A DNA stretch of 64,000 nt from JBGMEA01 sp041447245 (GCA_041447245.1 JBGMEA010000021.1:4571-68570); one strand, 5' to 3'. Numbered from the stretch's first letter, positions 8,725 to 18,085 are shown. Notes: generated by a model from the letters alone, not told the origin. Program-made: numbers and translations.

Positions 8725-10026
8725 TTAAACAATATGATTTGATACATTGCAACTGTCAATCAAATCTTTGCGCATCACATGTAACGCATTGCGCAAAAAC
8801 TGTTCGTCCGATTCCGCTGCATATCGGTTGGAAGACAGAGTCATCGCGCCGTCAAAAGAGGAGACGGAAATCTGAAAATTTTGCGCACGTTTCACCGCGC
8901 CCGTCATGAAAACCGAAATCGGAACGATCTTTCCGAAACAGATTTTGTCTTTTTCAATAATACCGAGATTCGTATACGAAATACGCGGCACGGAAAAGAA
9001 CTTTGGAACGATTCGCTTCAACAGAAAAAACGGAACCGCTCGACACAAACGGTCGAATTGCATCAACGGCTTCAACTCATCCTTACGCGCTTTCTGTCGA
9101 TTCATTTGCTTCATCACTTCGGCAAGAACCTCGGCAAATGGTTTTGTGTCCTCCATATTCAGACTGAGATAGTAATTCGATGTCAAATTGCAGATCCCGT
9201 GCGCCTCGCCTTTACGGAGGTGTTTTCGCAGATCAACCGGACACGGAAATGAAATATGCGCACTTCCCGTCAGTTCCGAAAGAAGTCTTGCATAAGCGCA
9301 AAGCAAAACATCATTTAAGGTCGCACCGTGTTGTTTTGCACAGCGATGAATTGCCTGCACTTCTTCCCGCCCAATCGTCTCCGTTAGAATCAAAGGGTTG
9401 GTTCGACTTGCCGAAAAATGAGGCAACGTCATCTCGCCTTGTCGTAACTGCGGCGATTTCGACCGCATAACCGCTCTGCGTTCCGATGAAGTCAGTCGGT
9501 CCGTAATCTGCTTAAGCCCTCTCTGCACGTTCGGTTTTGAATAGGAACTTCTCTGCATGCCGCGGAGTTCGGAATAATGCCCCGCGAGAAGCGACAGCCA
9601 CTCTTTTAAACCGGCACCATCGCAAACCAGATGGCTGCAAATCACACACAAGGAATCTTTCCGATCCGAAGATCGTATCAAAAACAGCTTGATCTGCGGT
9701 CCGTTTTCAAAATCGATGGGAGTACACAGCAGTCGGTTGATCTGTTCCTGCGCATCGTTTTCTTCGCAAACAAGAGTAAGAATATCCTGCGCCTCAATAT
9801 TCTGCATAATCCAACGGGCACGAAAGAAACCTTCCGAAAATCCGCTTCGCATCTGAGGGGTATCCTCCAGTGAACAGTTCAATGCCTGCATGAATATTTG
9901 ATCATCCAATTCCGCACCGAATCGAATCACCGCATGAATAATGGGTTCGTGCGCCGACCGATAAAAATACTGCAGAATATCAAATGATTCCGCTTTGATT
10001 CCCGGCTTTATCCTCTTCATCTTCAT
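8725..10026 (-). CDS. Stand-alone condensation-domain acyltransferase-like protein
   Basis: A 433-aa protein with the two-lobed condensation / acyltransferase fold of the chloramphenicol-acetyltransferase superfamily. The catalytic HxxxDG motif is present as HLVCDG (about residues 132-137 from the chosen start). Other landmarks are FDILQYFYRSAHEP at the N-terminus, GATLNDVLLCAYARLL and FPCPVDLRKHL in the C-lobe. Family members join an acyl donor to an amine or alcohol, in NRPS assembly lines or as lipid acyltransferases. No adenylation or carrier domain is nearby, so substrate and pathway are open. The frame has weak start signals; I use the ATG at 10026 (a second lies at 10020). It may be read with the ABC-F gene 74 bases upstream. 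Confidence 0.78.
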   Translation of the reverse strand: MKMKRIKPGIKAESFDILQYFYRSAHEPIIHAVIRFGAELDDQIFMQALNCSLEDTPQMRSGFSEGFFRARWIMQNIEAQDILTLVCEENDAQEQINRLLCTPIDFENGPQIKLFLIRSSDRKDSLCVICSHLVCDGAGLKEWLSLLAGHYSELRGMQRSSYSKPNVQRGLKQITDRLTSSERRAVMRSKSPQLRQGEMTLPHFSASRTNPLILTETIGREEVQAIHRCAKQHGATLNDVLLCAYARLLSELTGSAHISFPCPVDLRKHLRKGEAHGICNLTSNYYLSLNMEDTKPFAEVLAEVMKQMNRQKARKDELKPLMQFDRLCRAVPFFLLKRIVPKFFSVPRISYTNLGIIEKDKICFGKIVPISVFMTGAVKRAQNFQISVSSFDGAMTLSSNRYAAESDEQFLRNALHVMRKDLIDSCNVSNHIV

Positions 10027-10100
10027 ATTGTATACCCACAACACGTCTGATTATTCGAATCCGACTGATTATTTCCGATTCAATTTCATCATATTCTTGG

Positions 10101-11885
10101 TTATTGATTGTTTTTGGCGTCGGCGATCTGCTCGACCAGATCATTCAGATAAATCCAACGTTCCATTTTTTCATCCAACGCTTTTTCGATTGCTTCTTTG
10201 CGTGCGATACTTTCCTGCAGCTGCACATAATCGCTTGCCTGTTCATGAATCAGCTCATTCATCTGTGCAAGCGAAGTTTCCAGTTGTTCGATCTCCTCGT
10301 CGATTGTATCCAGTTCGCGCTGTTCACCGAAAGTCAGTTTCGTTTTCGGCTGTGTTTTTTCCTTCTTTTCGGGCTCCGCTTTCTTTTCCTTCGTCAGATT
10401 GGTTTCTTCCGTTCTGCCTGCCAGATAATCCGAATAGTCCCCCAGACATTTTCGAATGTTTCCGTCCGAGCGGAATTCGAAAATCGTCGTGGCAACCTTA
10501 TCGAGAAAATATCGGTCGTGCGAGACAGCCACAACCGCCCCAGGGAACTGCTGCAAATAATCTTCCAATACGGTCAGCGTCTGAATATCCAAATCATTTG
10601 TCGGTTCATCCAGCAGCAGGATGTTCGGCGCCTGCATCAGAATCCCGAGCAGATACAGCCTTCTGCGTTCCCCTCCCGAGAGTTCTCCGATTGTCGTATA
10701 TTGCTGTTCCGAAGAAAACAGAAACTTTTCCATCATCTGAGATGCGGTGAGTGTTCCCTCTTCCGTTTCGACAGTAGCAGCTATCTCTTTGATATAATCG
10801 ATCGGACGCTGTGAAAAATCTAGTTCTTCGCATTCCTGTGCGAAATATCCCATTCGCACGGTGGAACCGACTTCAATCGTCCCGCTGTCAGGAACTAGGC
10901 TTCCGCTGATGAGATTGAGGAGTGTTGATTTTCCGCATCCGTTTTTTCCGACAATTCCGATCCGTTCGTCTCGTAAAATGATATGATCGAATCCATTGAT
11001 GATCAACCTGTCCCCAAAGCGTTTTGTCACACCGTTTAACTCCACGGTCTTTTTCCCGAGGCGGGAGGATAATGTGTCGATTTCCAGCCCGCCAGTTACG
11101 CTGCGTCCGCTTTGCTCCTGCAGTGCTTCGAACCGTTCAATCCGCTCTTTGCTTTTCGTTCCTCTGGCTCTCGGACCTCTTCGCATCCATTCCAGTTCTT
11201 TACGCAGCAGACTGTTGCGCTTCCGCTCGCTTCCGCGTTCCATTTCTTCCCGTTCCGCTTTCAGGGTAAGATACTTGGAATAACTGCCGGGGTACTCGTA
11301 AATCGAGCCGTTTTCCAATTCAATAATACGATTGACGACCCGATCCAAAAAGTAACGATCATGGGTTACCATCACGATGGCGCCGGTATATCGGATGAGA
11401 TAACTCTCCAACCATTCGGTCATTTCATTGTCCAGATGATTCGTCGGTTCATCCAAGATCAGCAGTTCGCTCGGATGCATCAGAGCACCTGCAATCGCGA
11501 CCCGCTTTTTCTGTCCGCCCGATAATTCCGAAACGGGCTGATCGAAATCGGTAATTCCCAATTTCGTCAGAATCGTTTTCGCTTCGTACTCTTTCGTTTC
11601 CCTCAGTGCGGTATCCGCACCGAAAAACACCTGCTCCAACACATTGAGTCCGTCTTTGAATTCAGGGCTTTGCGCCAGATACTCCAGTTGTGTCTTCGCG
11701 CTTTTGTTTACCGAACCCCCGTCGGCCTCTTCCTTGCCTGCAAGTATACGCAGCAGGGTTGATTTCCCGGTTCCGTTCACACCGATCACACCGATTTTAT
11801 CACCTTTTTTGATATACAGCGAAACATCGTGCAACAGCACTTTTCCTGCATAACTTTTTCCGATTTTTTCCGCACTCAGCAGCAT
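10101..11885 (-). CDS. ABC-F family ATPase
   Basis: A 594-aa protein with two ABC ATPase domains on one chain and no membrane segment, as in the ABC-F ribosome-binding proteins. Domain 1 has Walker A GVNGTGKST (35-43), LSGGQKKR (120-127) and Walker B LILDEPT (141-147). Domain 2 repeats this with GKNGCGKST, ELSGGERRR and ILLLDEPT. The linker between them is rich in Arg/Lys/Glu (ERKRNSLLRKELEWMRRGPRARGTKSKERI). A charged coiled-coil C-terminus follows (about 510-590), as in Uup-like members. It should act on stalled ribosomes or ribosome assembly. The longer frame reaches 12038, but AGGAG precedes the ATG at 11885 and homology starts there. Confidence 0.93.
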   Translation of the reverse strand: MLLSAEKIGKSYAGKVLLHDVSLYIKKGDKIGVIGVNGTGKSTLLRILAGKEEADGGSVNKSAKTQLEYLAQSPEFKDGLNVLEQVFFGADTALRETKEYEAKTILTKLGITDFDQPVSELSGGQKKRVAIAGALMHPSELLILDEPTNHLDNEMTEWLESYLIRYTGAIVMVTHDRYFLDRVVNRIIELENGSIYEYPGSYSKYLTLKAEREEMERGSERKRNSLLRKELEWMRRGPRARGTKSKERIERFEALQEQSGRSVTGGLEIDTLSSRLGKKTVELNGVTKRFGDRLIINGFDHIILRDERIGIVGKNGCGKSTLLNLISGSLVPDSGTIEVGSTVRMGYFAQECEELDFSQRPIDYIKEIAATVETEEGTLTASQMMEKFLFSSEQQYTTIGELSGGERRRLYLLGILMQAPNILLLDEPTNDLDIQTLTVLEDYLQQFPGAVVAVSHDRYFLDKVATTIFEFRSDGNIRKCLGDYSDYLAGRTEETNLTKEKKAEPEKKEKTQPKTKLTFGEQRELDTIDEEIEQLETSLAQMNELIHEQASDYVQLQESIARKEAIEKALDEKMERWIYLNDLVEQIADAKNNQ

Positions 11886-12051
11886 GAAATCCACTCCTGT
11901 TATCATCGAACCGAAGTCCGTACAATGTCTGCCTATTATCATATCACAGAACCGCAGCATTCGTCTTACGATCGGATCGGATTTTATAAAAGCCAAGCCA
12001 CACAGACTTCCTAGTATCCCATCGGATTGTAACGGCATAAAAAGATCGTAC

Positions 12052-12080
12052 TTGCAAATATCATGCTATCGTATTACAAT
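12052..12080 (+). promoter_or_regulatory. Sigma-A type promoter for the gene at 12118
   Basis: TTGCAA (12052-12057), a 17-base spacer and TACAAT (12075-12080), ending 37 bases before the start codon of the flavin-reductase-fold gene. Confidence 0.55.
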
Positions 12081-12117
12081 TGAATAATAATAATACAGAA
12101 ACAAAATCCGGAGGGCT

Positions 12118-12513
12118 ATGATGCAGGAAGTTTATGATTTCTTAAAAAAATGCGGCACGTATTATCTGGCGACGGTGGAGGGCGATCAGCCCAGAGTCCG
12201 TCCGTTCGGCACCGTCGATCTGTTTGAAGGAAAACTCTACATCCAAACGGGCAAAATCAAAGAAGTGTCAAAACAGATGGGGAAAAACCCGAAAATCGAA
12301 ATCAGCGGCATGTCTGAAGGGAAATGGATCCGTGTTGCGGCCACTGCCGTCAACGACGAAAGTCTGGTTGCCAAACAGCATATGCTGGATGCTTATCCGT
12401 CTTTGCAGAATATGTACAAAGCAGATGATGGCAACACACAGGTACTGTACCTCAAAGATGCCACGGCAACCATTTACGCGTTCGGAGCCGACCCCGTCGT
12501 TTATCATTTTTAA
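12118..12513 (+). CDS. Pyridoxamine 5'-phosphate oxidase-fold protein
   Basis: A 131-aa single-domain FMN-binding split-barrel protein. Landmarks are YYLATVEGDQPRVRPFGTVDLFEGKLYIQTG and EGKWIRVAATA, typical of the small Bacillota PPOX-like proteins that bind flavin or F420-like cofactors. Substrate is not predictable, and a role in vitamin B6 synthesis should not be assumed. Two tandem ATGs (12118 and 12121) follow CCGGAGGGCT; either could be used. It has its own promoter and terminator. Another PPOX-fold gene lies 120 bases away on the other strand, but the two proteins are not close copies. Confidence 0.85.
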   Translation: MMQEVYDFLKKCGTYYLATVEGDQPRVRPFGTVDLFEGKLYIQTGKIKEVSKQMGKNPKIEISGMSEGKWIRVAATAVNDESLVAKQHMLDAYPSLQNMYKADDGNTQVLYLKDATATIYAFGADPVVYHF

Positions 12514-12542
12514 TTAGTTGCTTCAAACAACTCTGCAAACTG

Positions 12543-12574
12543 AAACTCCCGTGATGACACTCACGGGAGTTTTT
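12543..12574 (+). terminator. Intrinsic terminator after the PPOX-fold gene
   Basis: AACTCCCGTGA pairs with TCACGGGAGTT (11 bp, six-base loop) and runs into a T tract. Confidence 0.9.
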
Positions 12575-12636
12575 GTTGGCTTAATTTCGATTGTTTCATT
12601 TCTGCATAGAGCAAATTCCGCCTCGGATCATTTCCG

Positions 12637-12942
12637 TTACAGAAGCGCTTCCGCTTTTTCTGCTGCGAAGATCAGCTTTTCTCCGTCCGGTTTTGCGGTT
12701 CCGCTCAGACGATATCCTTTCGGTCCGCCGTCGAGCGTTGCGGCAACCATCCAAAGTTTGTTTGTCGCCAGCAGATTTTTCTGTGTCTGTTCCATTTTAT
12801 AAATTCCGAATACGACATTGTCGCCCTGCACAGCACCTTTCCCTACAATGATCGGATGCGGCGTGCCATCCGATGCAACGGTGACCAGCGACAGATATGC
12901 CGCCTGTTCAATGACTGTTTTTACTGTTTCATCAATTACCAT
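12637..12942 (-). CDS. Small pyridoxamine-oxidase-fold flavoprotein, HxlR-linked
   Basis: A 101-aa protein (MVIDETVKTVIEQAAYLSLVTVASDGTPHPIIVGKG...) with the start of a PPOX-type FMN-binding split barrel. AAGGAG precedes the ATG at 12942; the frame upstream is not translated. It is transcribed away from an HxlR-type regulator 120 bases off, and the shared gap holds repeated TGGTAT sites, so the regulator probably controls it. This arrangement is common for small flavoproteins that answer redox or electrophile stress. The reaction is unknown. Confidence 0.8.
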   Translation of the reverse strand: MVIDETVKTVIEQAAYLSLVTVASDGTPHPIIVGKGAVQGDNVVFGIYKMEQTQKNLLATNKLWMVAATLDGGPKGYRLSGTAKPDGEKLIFAAEKAEALL

Positions 12943-12957
12943 GTTCGTTCTCCTTTT

Positions 12958-13012
12958 TGGTATTTGATTGCTATTTACTCTGGTATAACAATCTGGTATA
13001 ATTTTAATACCA
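12958..13012. promoter_or_regulatory. Candidate HxlR operator: TGGTAT repeats
   Basis: Three direct copies of TGGTAT start at 12958, 12981 and 12994, and an inverted ATACCA lies at 13007-13012. The last two form a 6-bp inverted repeat across seven bases. The cluster fills the divergent gap between the PPOX-fold gene and the HxlR regulator, as expected for an autoregulated operator. Confidence 0.55.
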
Positions 13013-13062
13013 ATAAAGAGTACTGACAAGTACGCAGTTTTTTCAAAGCAGGTAAGAAAAAA

Positions 13063-13419
13063 ATGACCGATTCAAAACATGCCGAGACCCGCACATGCAC
13101 AAACATCTGTCCCTGTGCGCAGGTCTGTCCGTTGGACACCGCGCTCAAACGCATCGGAGGAAAATGGAAAATTCCGATTCTGTGCTCCCTCCACAATGAC
13201 GGACCGACGCGTTACAATGAGCTCAAACGAAAAATCAGAGGCATCACCAACACGATGCTCGCCGCCTCCCTTCGGGAACTGGAAGAGGACGGGCTGATCC
13301 TCCGCACGCAATACATGGAAATGCCGCTGCGTGTCGAATATGAAACCACGGACGCCTGTGCAGATCTGATGCCGATTCTGCGGGAGTTGGCAAAATGGGG
13401 CAAAACCCCTCTGATATAA
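13063..13419 (+). CDS. HxlR-family transcriptional regulator with Cys-rich N-terminus
   Basis: A 118-aa winged-helix regulator. The core (CPLDTALKRIGGKWKIPILCSL, TRYNELKRKIRGITNTMLAASLRELEEDGLI) is typical HxlR/DUF24. These proteins often carry one redox-sensing Cys in a CP motif before the first helix; here it is C22. This one has three more in front, giving C12-x3-C16-x-C18-x3-C22, which could sense thiol stress or bind a metal. It is divergent from a small flavoprotein gene and likely represses it through the TGGTAT sites between them. Start ATG 13063 is preceded by a weak AGGTAAGAAAAAA site. Confidence 0.9.
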   Translation: MTDSKHAETRTCTNICPCAQVCPLDTALKRIGGKWKIPILCSLHNDGPTRYNELKRKIRGITNTMLAASLRELEEDGLILRTQYMEMPLRVEYETTDACADLMPILRELAKWGKTPLI

Positions 13420-13422
13420 TCA

Positions 13423-13455
13423 ATTAATCTCCGAACGTATGGTTCGGAGATTAAT
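13423..13455. terminator. Hairpin between convergent genes
   Basis: ATTAATCTCCGAAC pairs perfectly with GTTCGGAGATTAAT (14 bp, five-base loop). It sits between the ends of the HxlR and GGDEF genes and contains the GGDEF stop codon. The T tracts are poor, so it may work mainly as an mRNA end structure. Confidence 0.6.
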
Positions 13456-14830
13456 AATTTCGTGTCCTTCTTCGTGCTATTTTATCGCGGTACATTTCGC
13501 GATCCGCCATCTTGATGATATCTTTCGCATCGATGTTGCTGACGAGCGGGACCTGCACGATACCGCAGCTGAATTCATGGCGGTACGGCTTCTGATTTGT
13601 CTCATCCAGCTGAACCAAACGCTGCGATATATCATACATCGTCTGTTTGACTTCCCACTCCGCGCTTCTCGGGAAAATCAGCAGAAATTCATCTCCGCCC
13701 ATACGGCTGATTGTCACCGTGCGACCGACGGAAGAACGCAACACGGAAACAATCTGTTCAATCAGCTTGTCCCCCGCATCATGCCCGTATGTATCGTTCA
13801 CCGCTTTCAATCCGTCGATATCCAAAAACGCAATCGAAAGAGGAGCATTCCCCTGTTTGAGTTTTCCCAGTTCGCGTTCCAAACGAAATATCCCTGTCCG
13901 ACGGTTGGAAACCCCGGTCATCGGGTCGGTATAGGCATAATATTCCAGCTTTTTATACTGTTCATTCAATTCCTGTTCAATGTGCAGCCGCTCCGTAATA
14001 TCGTTGAAAATCATCACGGTGCCGGCATATTTTTCGCTCACATCAAGCATTTTCTTCAGTTTGATGTGGTAAGTACGCACCCCGTCATGCGCTCTGAATT
14101 TCTTCTGCGTTTCGTCTTCTTCCCGCCCCGATGCATGAAATGCCGCGATTTCCGGCACCAGCCAACTTTTGAGTCGATCCGTGTCCAGATTGCTGTAATA
14201 TTTCATTCCCGGCATACCGACGCCGAGAAATTCATCCGCTGCGCTGTGGTTGATATCCATGATGTTGTTCTCATGATCGAACAGAATAATCGGATCGGAG
14301 ATACTTTCGAAGATCGTCAGATATTTATTTTTTTCGTTGACCGCGTTTCTCGTCGTTTCCTGCAGATCACCGAGCGTCTCTGTTTCCGTCCGATTAACCC
14401 AGGTATTCACGAGTGCCAGTTCGACATGATCAAAAAATCGGTTCAGACTTTCTTCCGCCTCTGACGATTCCTCTTGCGGCAGTCCGCTCTGCGACACCAT
14501 ATCCAGATAGGATCGGCGGTAATATTTCATCAGTCCGACGAACATCACCGAGGGAATTCCTCTCGAGCGGTGTTTTTTTGCCTGATCCACGCCGAAGTCA
14601 GTCATGGTATTTTTTTTATAAGCGGTATTCGGATCGACAGGAGGGATCGCACCGAACTGATCCAGCGCATGAAAAAAAGCGCTGCTGATGCCCGACACGG
14701 ACAATCTCCACGCTTCTTTCAGCGTGGAAGTAAACGGTGTATAACCGTATTTCATAGCATATTCCAAAGCCCGTTCCATCAATTTATCTTCGTTGTTTTC
14801 AATCAGTTGTCGCAGTTTTTTTTGATCCAT
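13451..14830 (-). CDS. Diguanylate cyclase with N-terminal helical sensor, PAS and GGDEF
   Basis: A 459-aa soluble protein from the ATG at 14830 (GGGGAA nine bases upstream; the frame also opens at a GTG at 14881 without a ribosome site). Residues 1-145 form a helical domain of unknown type (EDKLMERALEYAMKYGY, GIPSVMFVGLMKYYRRSYLD) that recalls globin-like or RsbR-like sensor domains. A PAS domain spans about 165-285 (YLTIFESISDPIILFDHENNIMD, AGTVMIFNDITERL). A GGDEF domain follows (about 300-459) with RMGGDEF at 376-382 and LDIDGLKAVND. The RxxD inhibitory site is absent, unlike in the other GGDEF protein here, so feedback control should be weak. It should make cyclic di-GMP. Confidence 0.9.
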   Translation of the reverse strand: MDQKKLRQLIENNEDKLMERALEYAMKYGYTPFTSTLKEAWRLSVSGISSAFFHALDQFGAIPPVDPNTAYKKNTMTDFGVDQAKKHRSRGIPSVMFVGLMKYYRRSYLDMVSQSGLPQEESSEAEESLNRFFDHVELALVNTWVNRTETETLGDLQETTRNAVNEKNKYLTIFESISDPIILFDHENNIMDINHSAADEFLGVGMPGMKYYSNLDTDRLKSWLVPEIAAFHASGREEDETQKKFRAHDGVRTYHIKLKKMLDVSEKYAGTVMIFNDITERLHIEQELNEQYKKLEYYAYTDPMTGVSNRRTGIFRLERELGKLKQGNAPLSIAFLDIDGLKAVNDTYGHDAGDKLIEQIVSVLRSSVGRTVTISRMGGDEFLLIFPRSAEWEVKQTMYDISQRLVQLDETNQKPYRHEFSCGIVQVPLVSNIDAKDIIKMADREMYRDKIARRRTRNY

Positions 14831-14984
14831 TGCCGATAGTTCCCCATATCCGCGCACATCCGAAAGACGGACATCGGGCACGCAAACGTTGGTATATTGT
14901 TATAATATTATATTGGAATGATTGAAATTTGTACACAGAAAAAATGAAATTTACAACAAATTTCCGAAAAACAAGTCCCGTTAC

Positions 14985-15008
14985 AAAAAAACCGTCTGTT
15001 CAGACGGT
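14985..15008 (-). terminator. Intrinsic terminator overlapping the ansA stop codon
   Basis: On the reverse strand ACCGTCT and AGACGGT pair across a four-base loop and are followed by six or more T residues. The ansA stop codon (15000-15002) lies inside the hairpin. Confidence 0.8.
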
Positions 15009-15998
15009 ATACAGAATGTCATTGCTTACGGGTTCATAGAACAGTTCCCGCACTTTTGCGGGATGGTGCGTCTGTCCGAGAATCCACATCAATTTGCACA
15101 GCACCGATTCGGTGGTCATGTCATACGCTTCCAGGACGCCGACGCTGTTTTTTAGTTCGTTGCCCGCGCGATAGATGGTCATGTCGCTGCCTTCGTTTTG
15201 CACCTGTGTGGTCATCACGACGATCTTGCCTTCGCTGACGGCGTTCGCAATCACTTCGGCATAGCGGAATTCCGGCAGAGACGGGATGCCGCCGACCCCA
15301 TAGCTTTCGATGATCACAGCGTCATTGTGGGAAAGCATATACTCCAGCACGTCGGCATTCATTCCGGGGGTCAGTTTAAGCAGTGCGACATGCGGATCAA
15401 GTGCGTCGTAAAAGCGCGGCTGTTCGGGTTTCGGTTCGCGGATATACTGCAGAATCTGTCCGTCCTGCACGACTGCGAGGTACGGGTAATTAATGCTGGA
15501 AAAAGCCTGCAGGCTTTTGGTGCGGTTTTTTCTGGCGCGCGTACCGAGGATGACCTTCCCGCTGAAGACGATCTGCACGCCGCTTGCCGCGTCGGAGGAG
15601 GCATACAGAAAGCTATCGAAGAGGTTGGTCTTCGAGTCGGTGATTTCACGGTTAATGGGTTGTTGGGCGCCGGTGATGACGATGGGTTTCGGGGAGTTCT
15701 GCGCAAGGTAAGAGACAGCCGCGGCGGTATACGCCATGGTATCGGTGCCGTGGCAGACGACAAAGCCGTCATAGCGGGCATAGTGTTCCCGCAGGGTTTC
15801 GGCGAGGGTCAGCCAGACTGTGGGGGTGACATCGGTGCTGTCGATATTACACAGTTGGAAGGTATCCACTTCGCAGAAGTCGGAAACGCTGGGGATATAT
15901 TCGAGGATTTCGTCGGAGGTCAGCTGCGGGGTCAGACCGTTTGCCGTTGCTTTCGAGGCAATCGTGCCGCCCGTGCCGATCATTAGGATTTTTTTCAT
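15000..15998 (-). CDS. ansA: Type I (cytoplasmic) L-asparaginase
   Basis: Hydrolyses L-asparagine to aspartate and ammonia. The 332-aa protein has both asparaginase signatures: GTGGTIAS near the N-terminus with the nucleophilic Thr12, and CHGTDTM at 82-88 with the second catalytic Thr and Asp. There is no signal peptide, which fits the low-affinity cytoplasmic type. Length is normal. TAGGGAAATAGT precedes the ATG. The AT-rich RT locus begins only 44 bases upstream of its start on the same strand, so the RT operon may read into ansA. Confidence 0.95.
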   Translation of the reverse strand: MKKILMIGTGGTIASKATANGLTPQLTSDEILEYIPSVSDFCEVDTFQLCNIDSTDVTPTVWLTLAETLREHYARYDGFVVCHGTDTMAYTAAAVSYLAQNSPKPIVITGAQQPINREITDSKTNLFDSFLYASSDAASGVQIVFSGKVILGTRARKNRTKSLQAFSSINYPYLAVVQDGQILQYIREPKPEQPRFYDALDPHVALLKLTPGMNADVLEYMLSHNDAVIIESYGVGGIPSLPEFRYAEVIANAVSEGKIVVMTTQVQNEGSDMTIYRAGNELKNSVGVLEAYDMTTESVLCKLMWILGQTHHPAKVRELFYEPVSNDILYTV

Positions 15999-16041
15999 AC
16001 TATTTCCCTACTAGATAATATTTATAGCTTTAAAACAAGGA

Positions 16042-18057
16042 CTAGGTAACACTAGTAAATTCAATTGTAGGATATTTATAATTCTTGAAAATCGTACGTT
16101 CATGTGTCCTATAAGTAATTTGTTTCAATAATTTAATATTTGAAATGTCCCAAATAAAAAACTGCTCGGGATTTGTACTTAAATAATTTTTAAAAAGGTT
16201 TAATGAATCAAGCCCAATATTTGTATCTTTAACATCAACGCCTATACCTGAAATTAACTCAGAAAAGATTTTTTGATTTTCTTCAGATATATATGGACAT
16301 TTATTAAATATTAACAACCACCAAAATTCTTTATACATTAAAACATTTTCTCGATTTCTAATCCCGTCCATATTAGTCTTAATGGTATTATCTACAATTT
16401 TTCTGATTTCACTAAAAAAGCGTTCGTTATATTTTGAATACATTAGATATGCTGCCATCGTCAATGGGTTCTGTATTTCTTTGATTTTTTCAATTAACAC
16501 TTTTTCATACTGATATCCTATCTCAATCTTAAAATCCGCACATAATAATAGCAGATTTACCAAGTCATTTGGATTACCAGATTCAAATATAAAACTATAT
16601 TTTAAAATAATTTTCTGTAATATGTCGTTATTCAATTCTTTTAGATCTACTTCATCATTAATGTAACTGATAATGGATAAAACTTTTTGCGTATTATCAA
16701 AACTAAGAAAGTGTGAATAAATATAGAATATTATATCTAGCAAATCAACAACAATATTCTTATTAACATCACTCTTAAATATTGTAAATTGGTTATTAAC
16801 TTTTGTTTTAGAAACCCTTTTTAGAATAGTAGACAAAGAATATGCCACAATTTTTTGTCTTTCTGTATTATATTTACATATCAAATCATTGAAATTTCTT
16901 TTCAATGCACATTTAATTGGATAAAAAGTTTCTTCCTTAAAAATATACGGTTTTTGTTCCTTTTCGACAATGGACATTTCTTTCCTGTTATGAAAAAGTG
17001 AATTACTTAAATATGTTGCATATTGGTTTGTATCATTTAACCAATCTGAAAGAACAAAAGGTAATTTCTCTTTTATTGATTTCATTTCATTGAGCTTCAG
17101 TAAGTAAAGTTGTGCCGCTTGGTCAAAATTACTTATAATTATTTCAAGCAATTCCTCTGATTCTGAAAAAATAAATACATCATCTACATACCTTTTTATT
17201 GAATAATGTCTTTCATAGATATAGTTATTATTCATTAAATTTGAGTAAACGTTTGTGTCAATGTTTTGAAGTAATATTTCTGCAATTAACCTCGAAAATT
17301 CGGGGCCAACGGCTATACCATTTGAAGTCCCTGCATTAATATTCTGCATCAATCTATCTATAGTCGTATAAATATTTGTATTCTTAAATTGAGTTGAATC
17401 ATTAATATCTTTGCAAATTAACCATTTATATGAATGAGTATATATGCTATCAAAGCATGATTTGTAATCAATCCTTGCAAAATATTTAAATTTTAAATTA
17501 AGATTAAACCACTCATCTGATTGAGTAAAATCAATTATAGAAGAATATGGTTTAAGATCAAAATATGAACCACTTTGTTCCAAGACACCTCTGCTAACTT
17601 GTGCCACAACTTCCGCAAAATATTTTGTTATGTTGCTCTTTCTAGATTTATAATATAGATTGTTATTTTTTCGGTGTGTTCGTAAACTAAATATATTATT
17701 TCTATTTAAAATACTAAGAATTTCTCTTTGATATGATTCAATAAAATAATGTATTTCAAGAGCCGCCATCGGGTTTAGAATATTCAACTCTCTTGATGAT
17801 GAAGTATTTTTTAAAATACTAAATTTACAAGGCATGGATTTCCAAATCTTACTGTTTTCAAATACTTTTATTTTTTCATTGGTATTATTTTTAAAGGCAG
17901 TAATTTTTTTGATCTCATTGTCTAATATTTTTCTATTTGATTGAAGATACTCATAGAATTTTCTATAAGTAAACTGTTCAGGAATTTCAACTGGCAAAAT
18001 ATCAGTTAATATATAATCTAAACTGTTTCTTTTTATATTTTTAACATCAGTTGACAT
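16042..18057 (-). CDS. drt3b: Defence-associated reverse transcriptase, Drt3b-like
   Basis: A 671-aa AT-rich reverse transcriptase. The RT core spans about 85-330: motif A FARIDYKSCFDSI with catalytic Asp197, motif B NGIAVGPEFSRLIAEILL (246-263), and motif C RYVDDVFIF (YVDD 290-293). The remaining 340 residues are alpha-helical with no nuclease motif, as in the unknown-group (UG/Abi) RTs. It is preceded by a second, different RT gene (18229-19551). Two-RT loci are the hallmark of DRT type 3 (UG3 plus UG8), where the second, larger RT is Drt3b. From memory of published DRT3 work, Drt3b makes the poly(AC) strand. The Drt3b label rests on architecture and motifs, not alignment. Start ATG 18057 follows AAGGGAAACAAGAA. 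Confidence 0.72.
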   Translation of the reverse strand: MSTDVKNIKRNSLDYILTDILPVEIPEQFTYRKFYEYLQSNRKILDNEIKKITAFKNNTNEKIKVFENSKIWKSMPCKFSILKNTSSSRELNILNPMAALEIHYFIESYQREILSILNRNNIFSLRTHRKNNNLYYKSRKSNITKYFAEVVAQVSRGVLEQSGSYFDLKPYSSIIDFTQSDEWFNLNLKFKYFARIDYKSCFDSIYTHSYKWLICKDINDSTQFKNTNIYTTIDRLMQNINAGTSNGIAVGPEFSRLIAEILLQNIDTNVYSNLMNNNYIYERHYSIKRYVDDVFIFSESEELLEIIISNFDQAAQLYLLKLNEMKSIKEKLPFVLSDWLNDTNQYATYLSNSLFHNRKEMSIVEKEQKPYIFKEETFYPIKCALKRNFNDLICKYNTERQKIVAYSLSTILKRVSKTKVNNQFTIFKSDVNKNIVVDLLDIIFYIYSHFLSFDNTQKVLSIISYINDEVDLKELNNDILQKIILKYSFIFESGNPNDLVNLLLLCADFKIEIGYQYEKVLIEKIKEIQNPLTMAAYLMYSKYNERFFSEIRKIVDNTIKTNMDGIRNRENVLMYKEFWWLLIFNKCPYISEENQKIFSELISGIGVDVKDTNIGLDSLNLFKNYLSTNPEQFFIWDISNIKLLKQITYRTHERTIFKNYKYPTIEFTSVT

Positions 18058-18079
18058 TTCTTGTTTCCCTTCTTATAAT
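18051..18079 (+). promoter_or_regulatory. Consensus promoter for the RNA gene inside the RT locus
   Basis: TTGACA (18051-18056), exactly 17 bases, then TATAAT (18074-18079), on the plus strand, opposite to both RT genes. It is the only full-consensus sigma-A promoter I noticed in the window. The -35 box overlaps the first codons of the drt3b-like gene. Confidence 0.8.
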
Positions 18080-18085
18080 TTAGAA

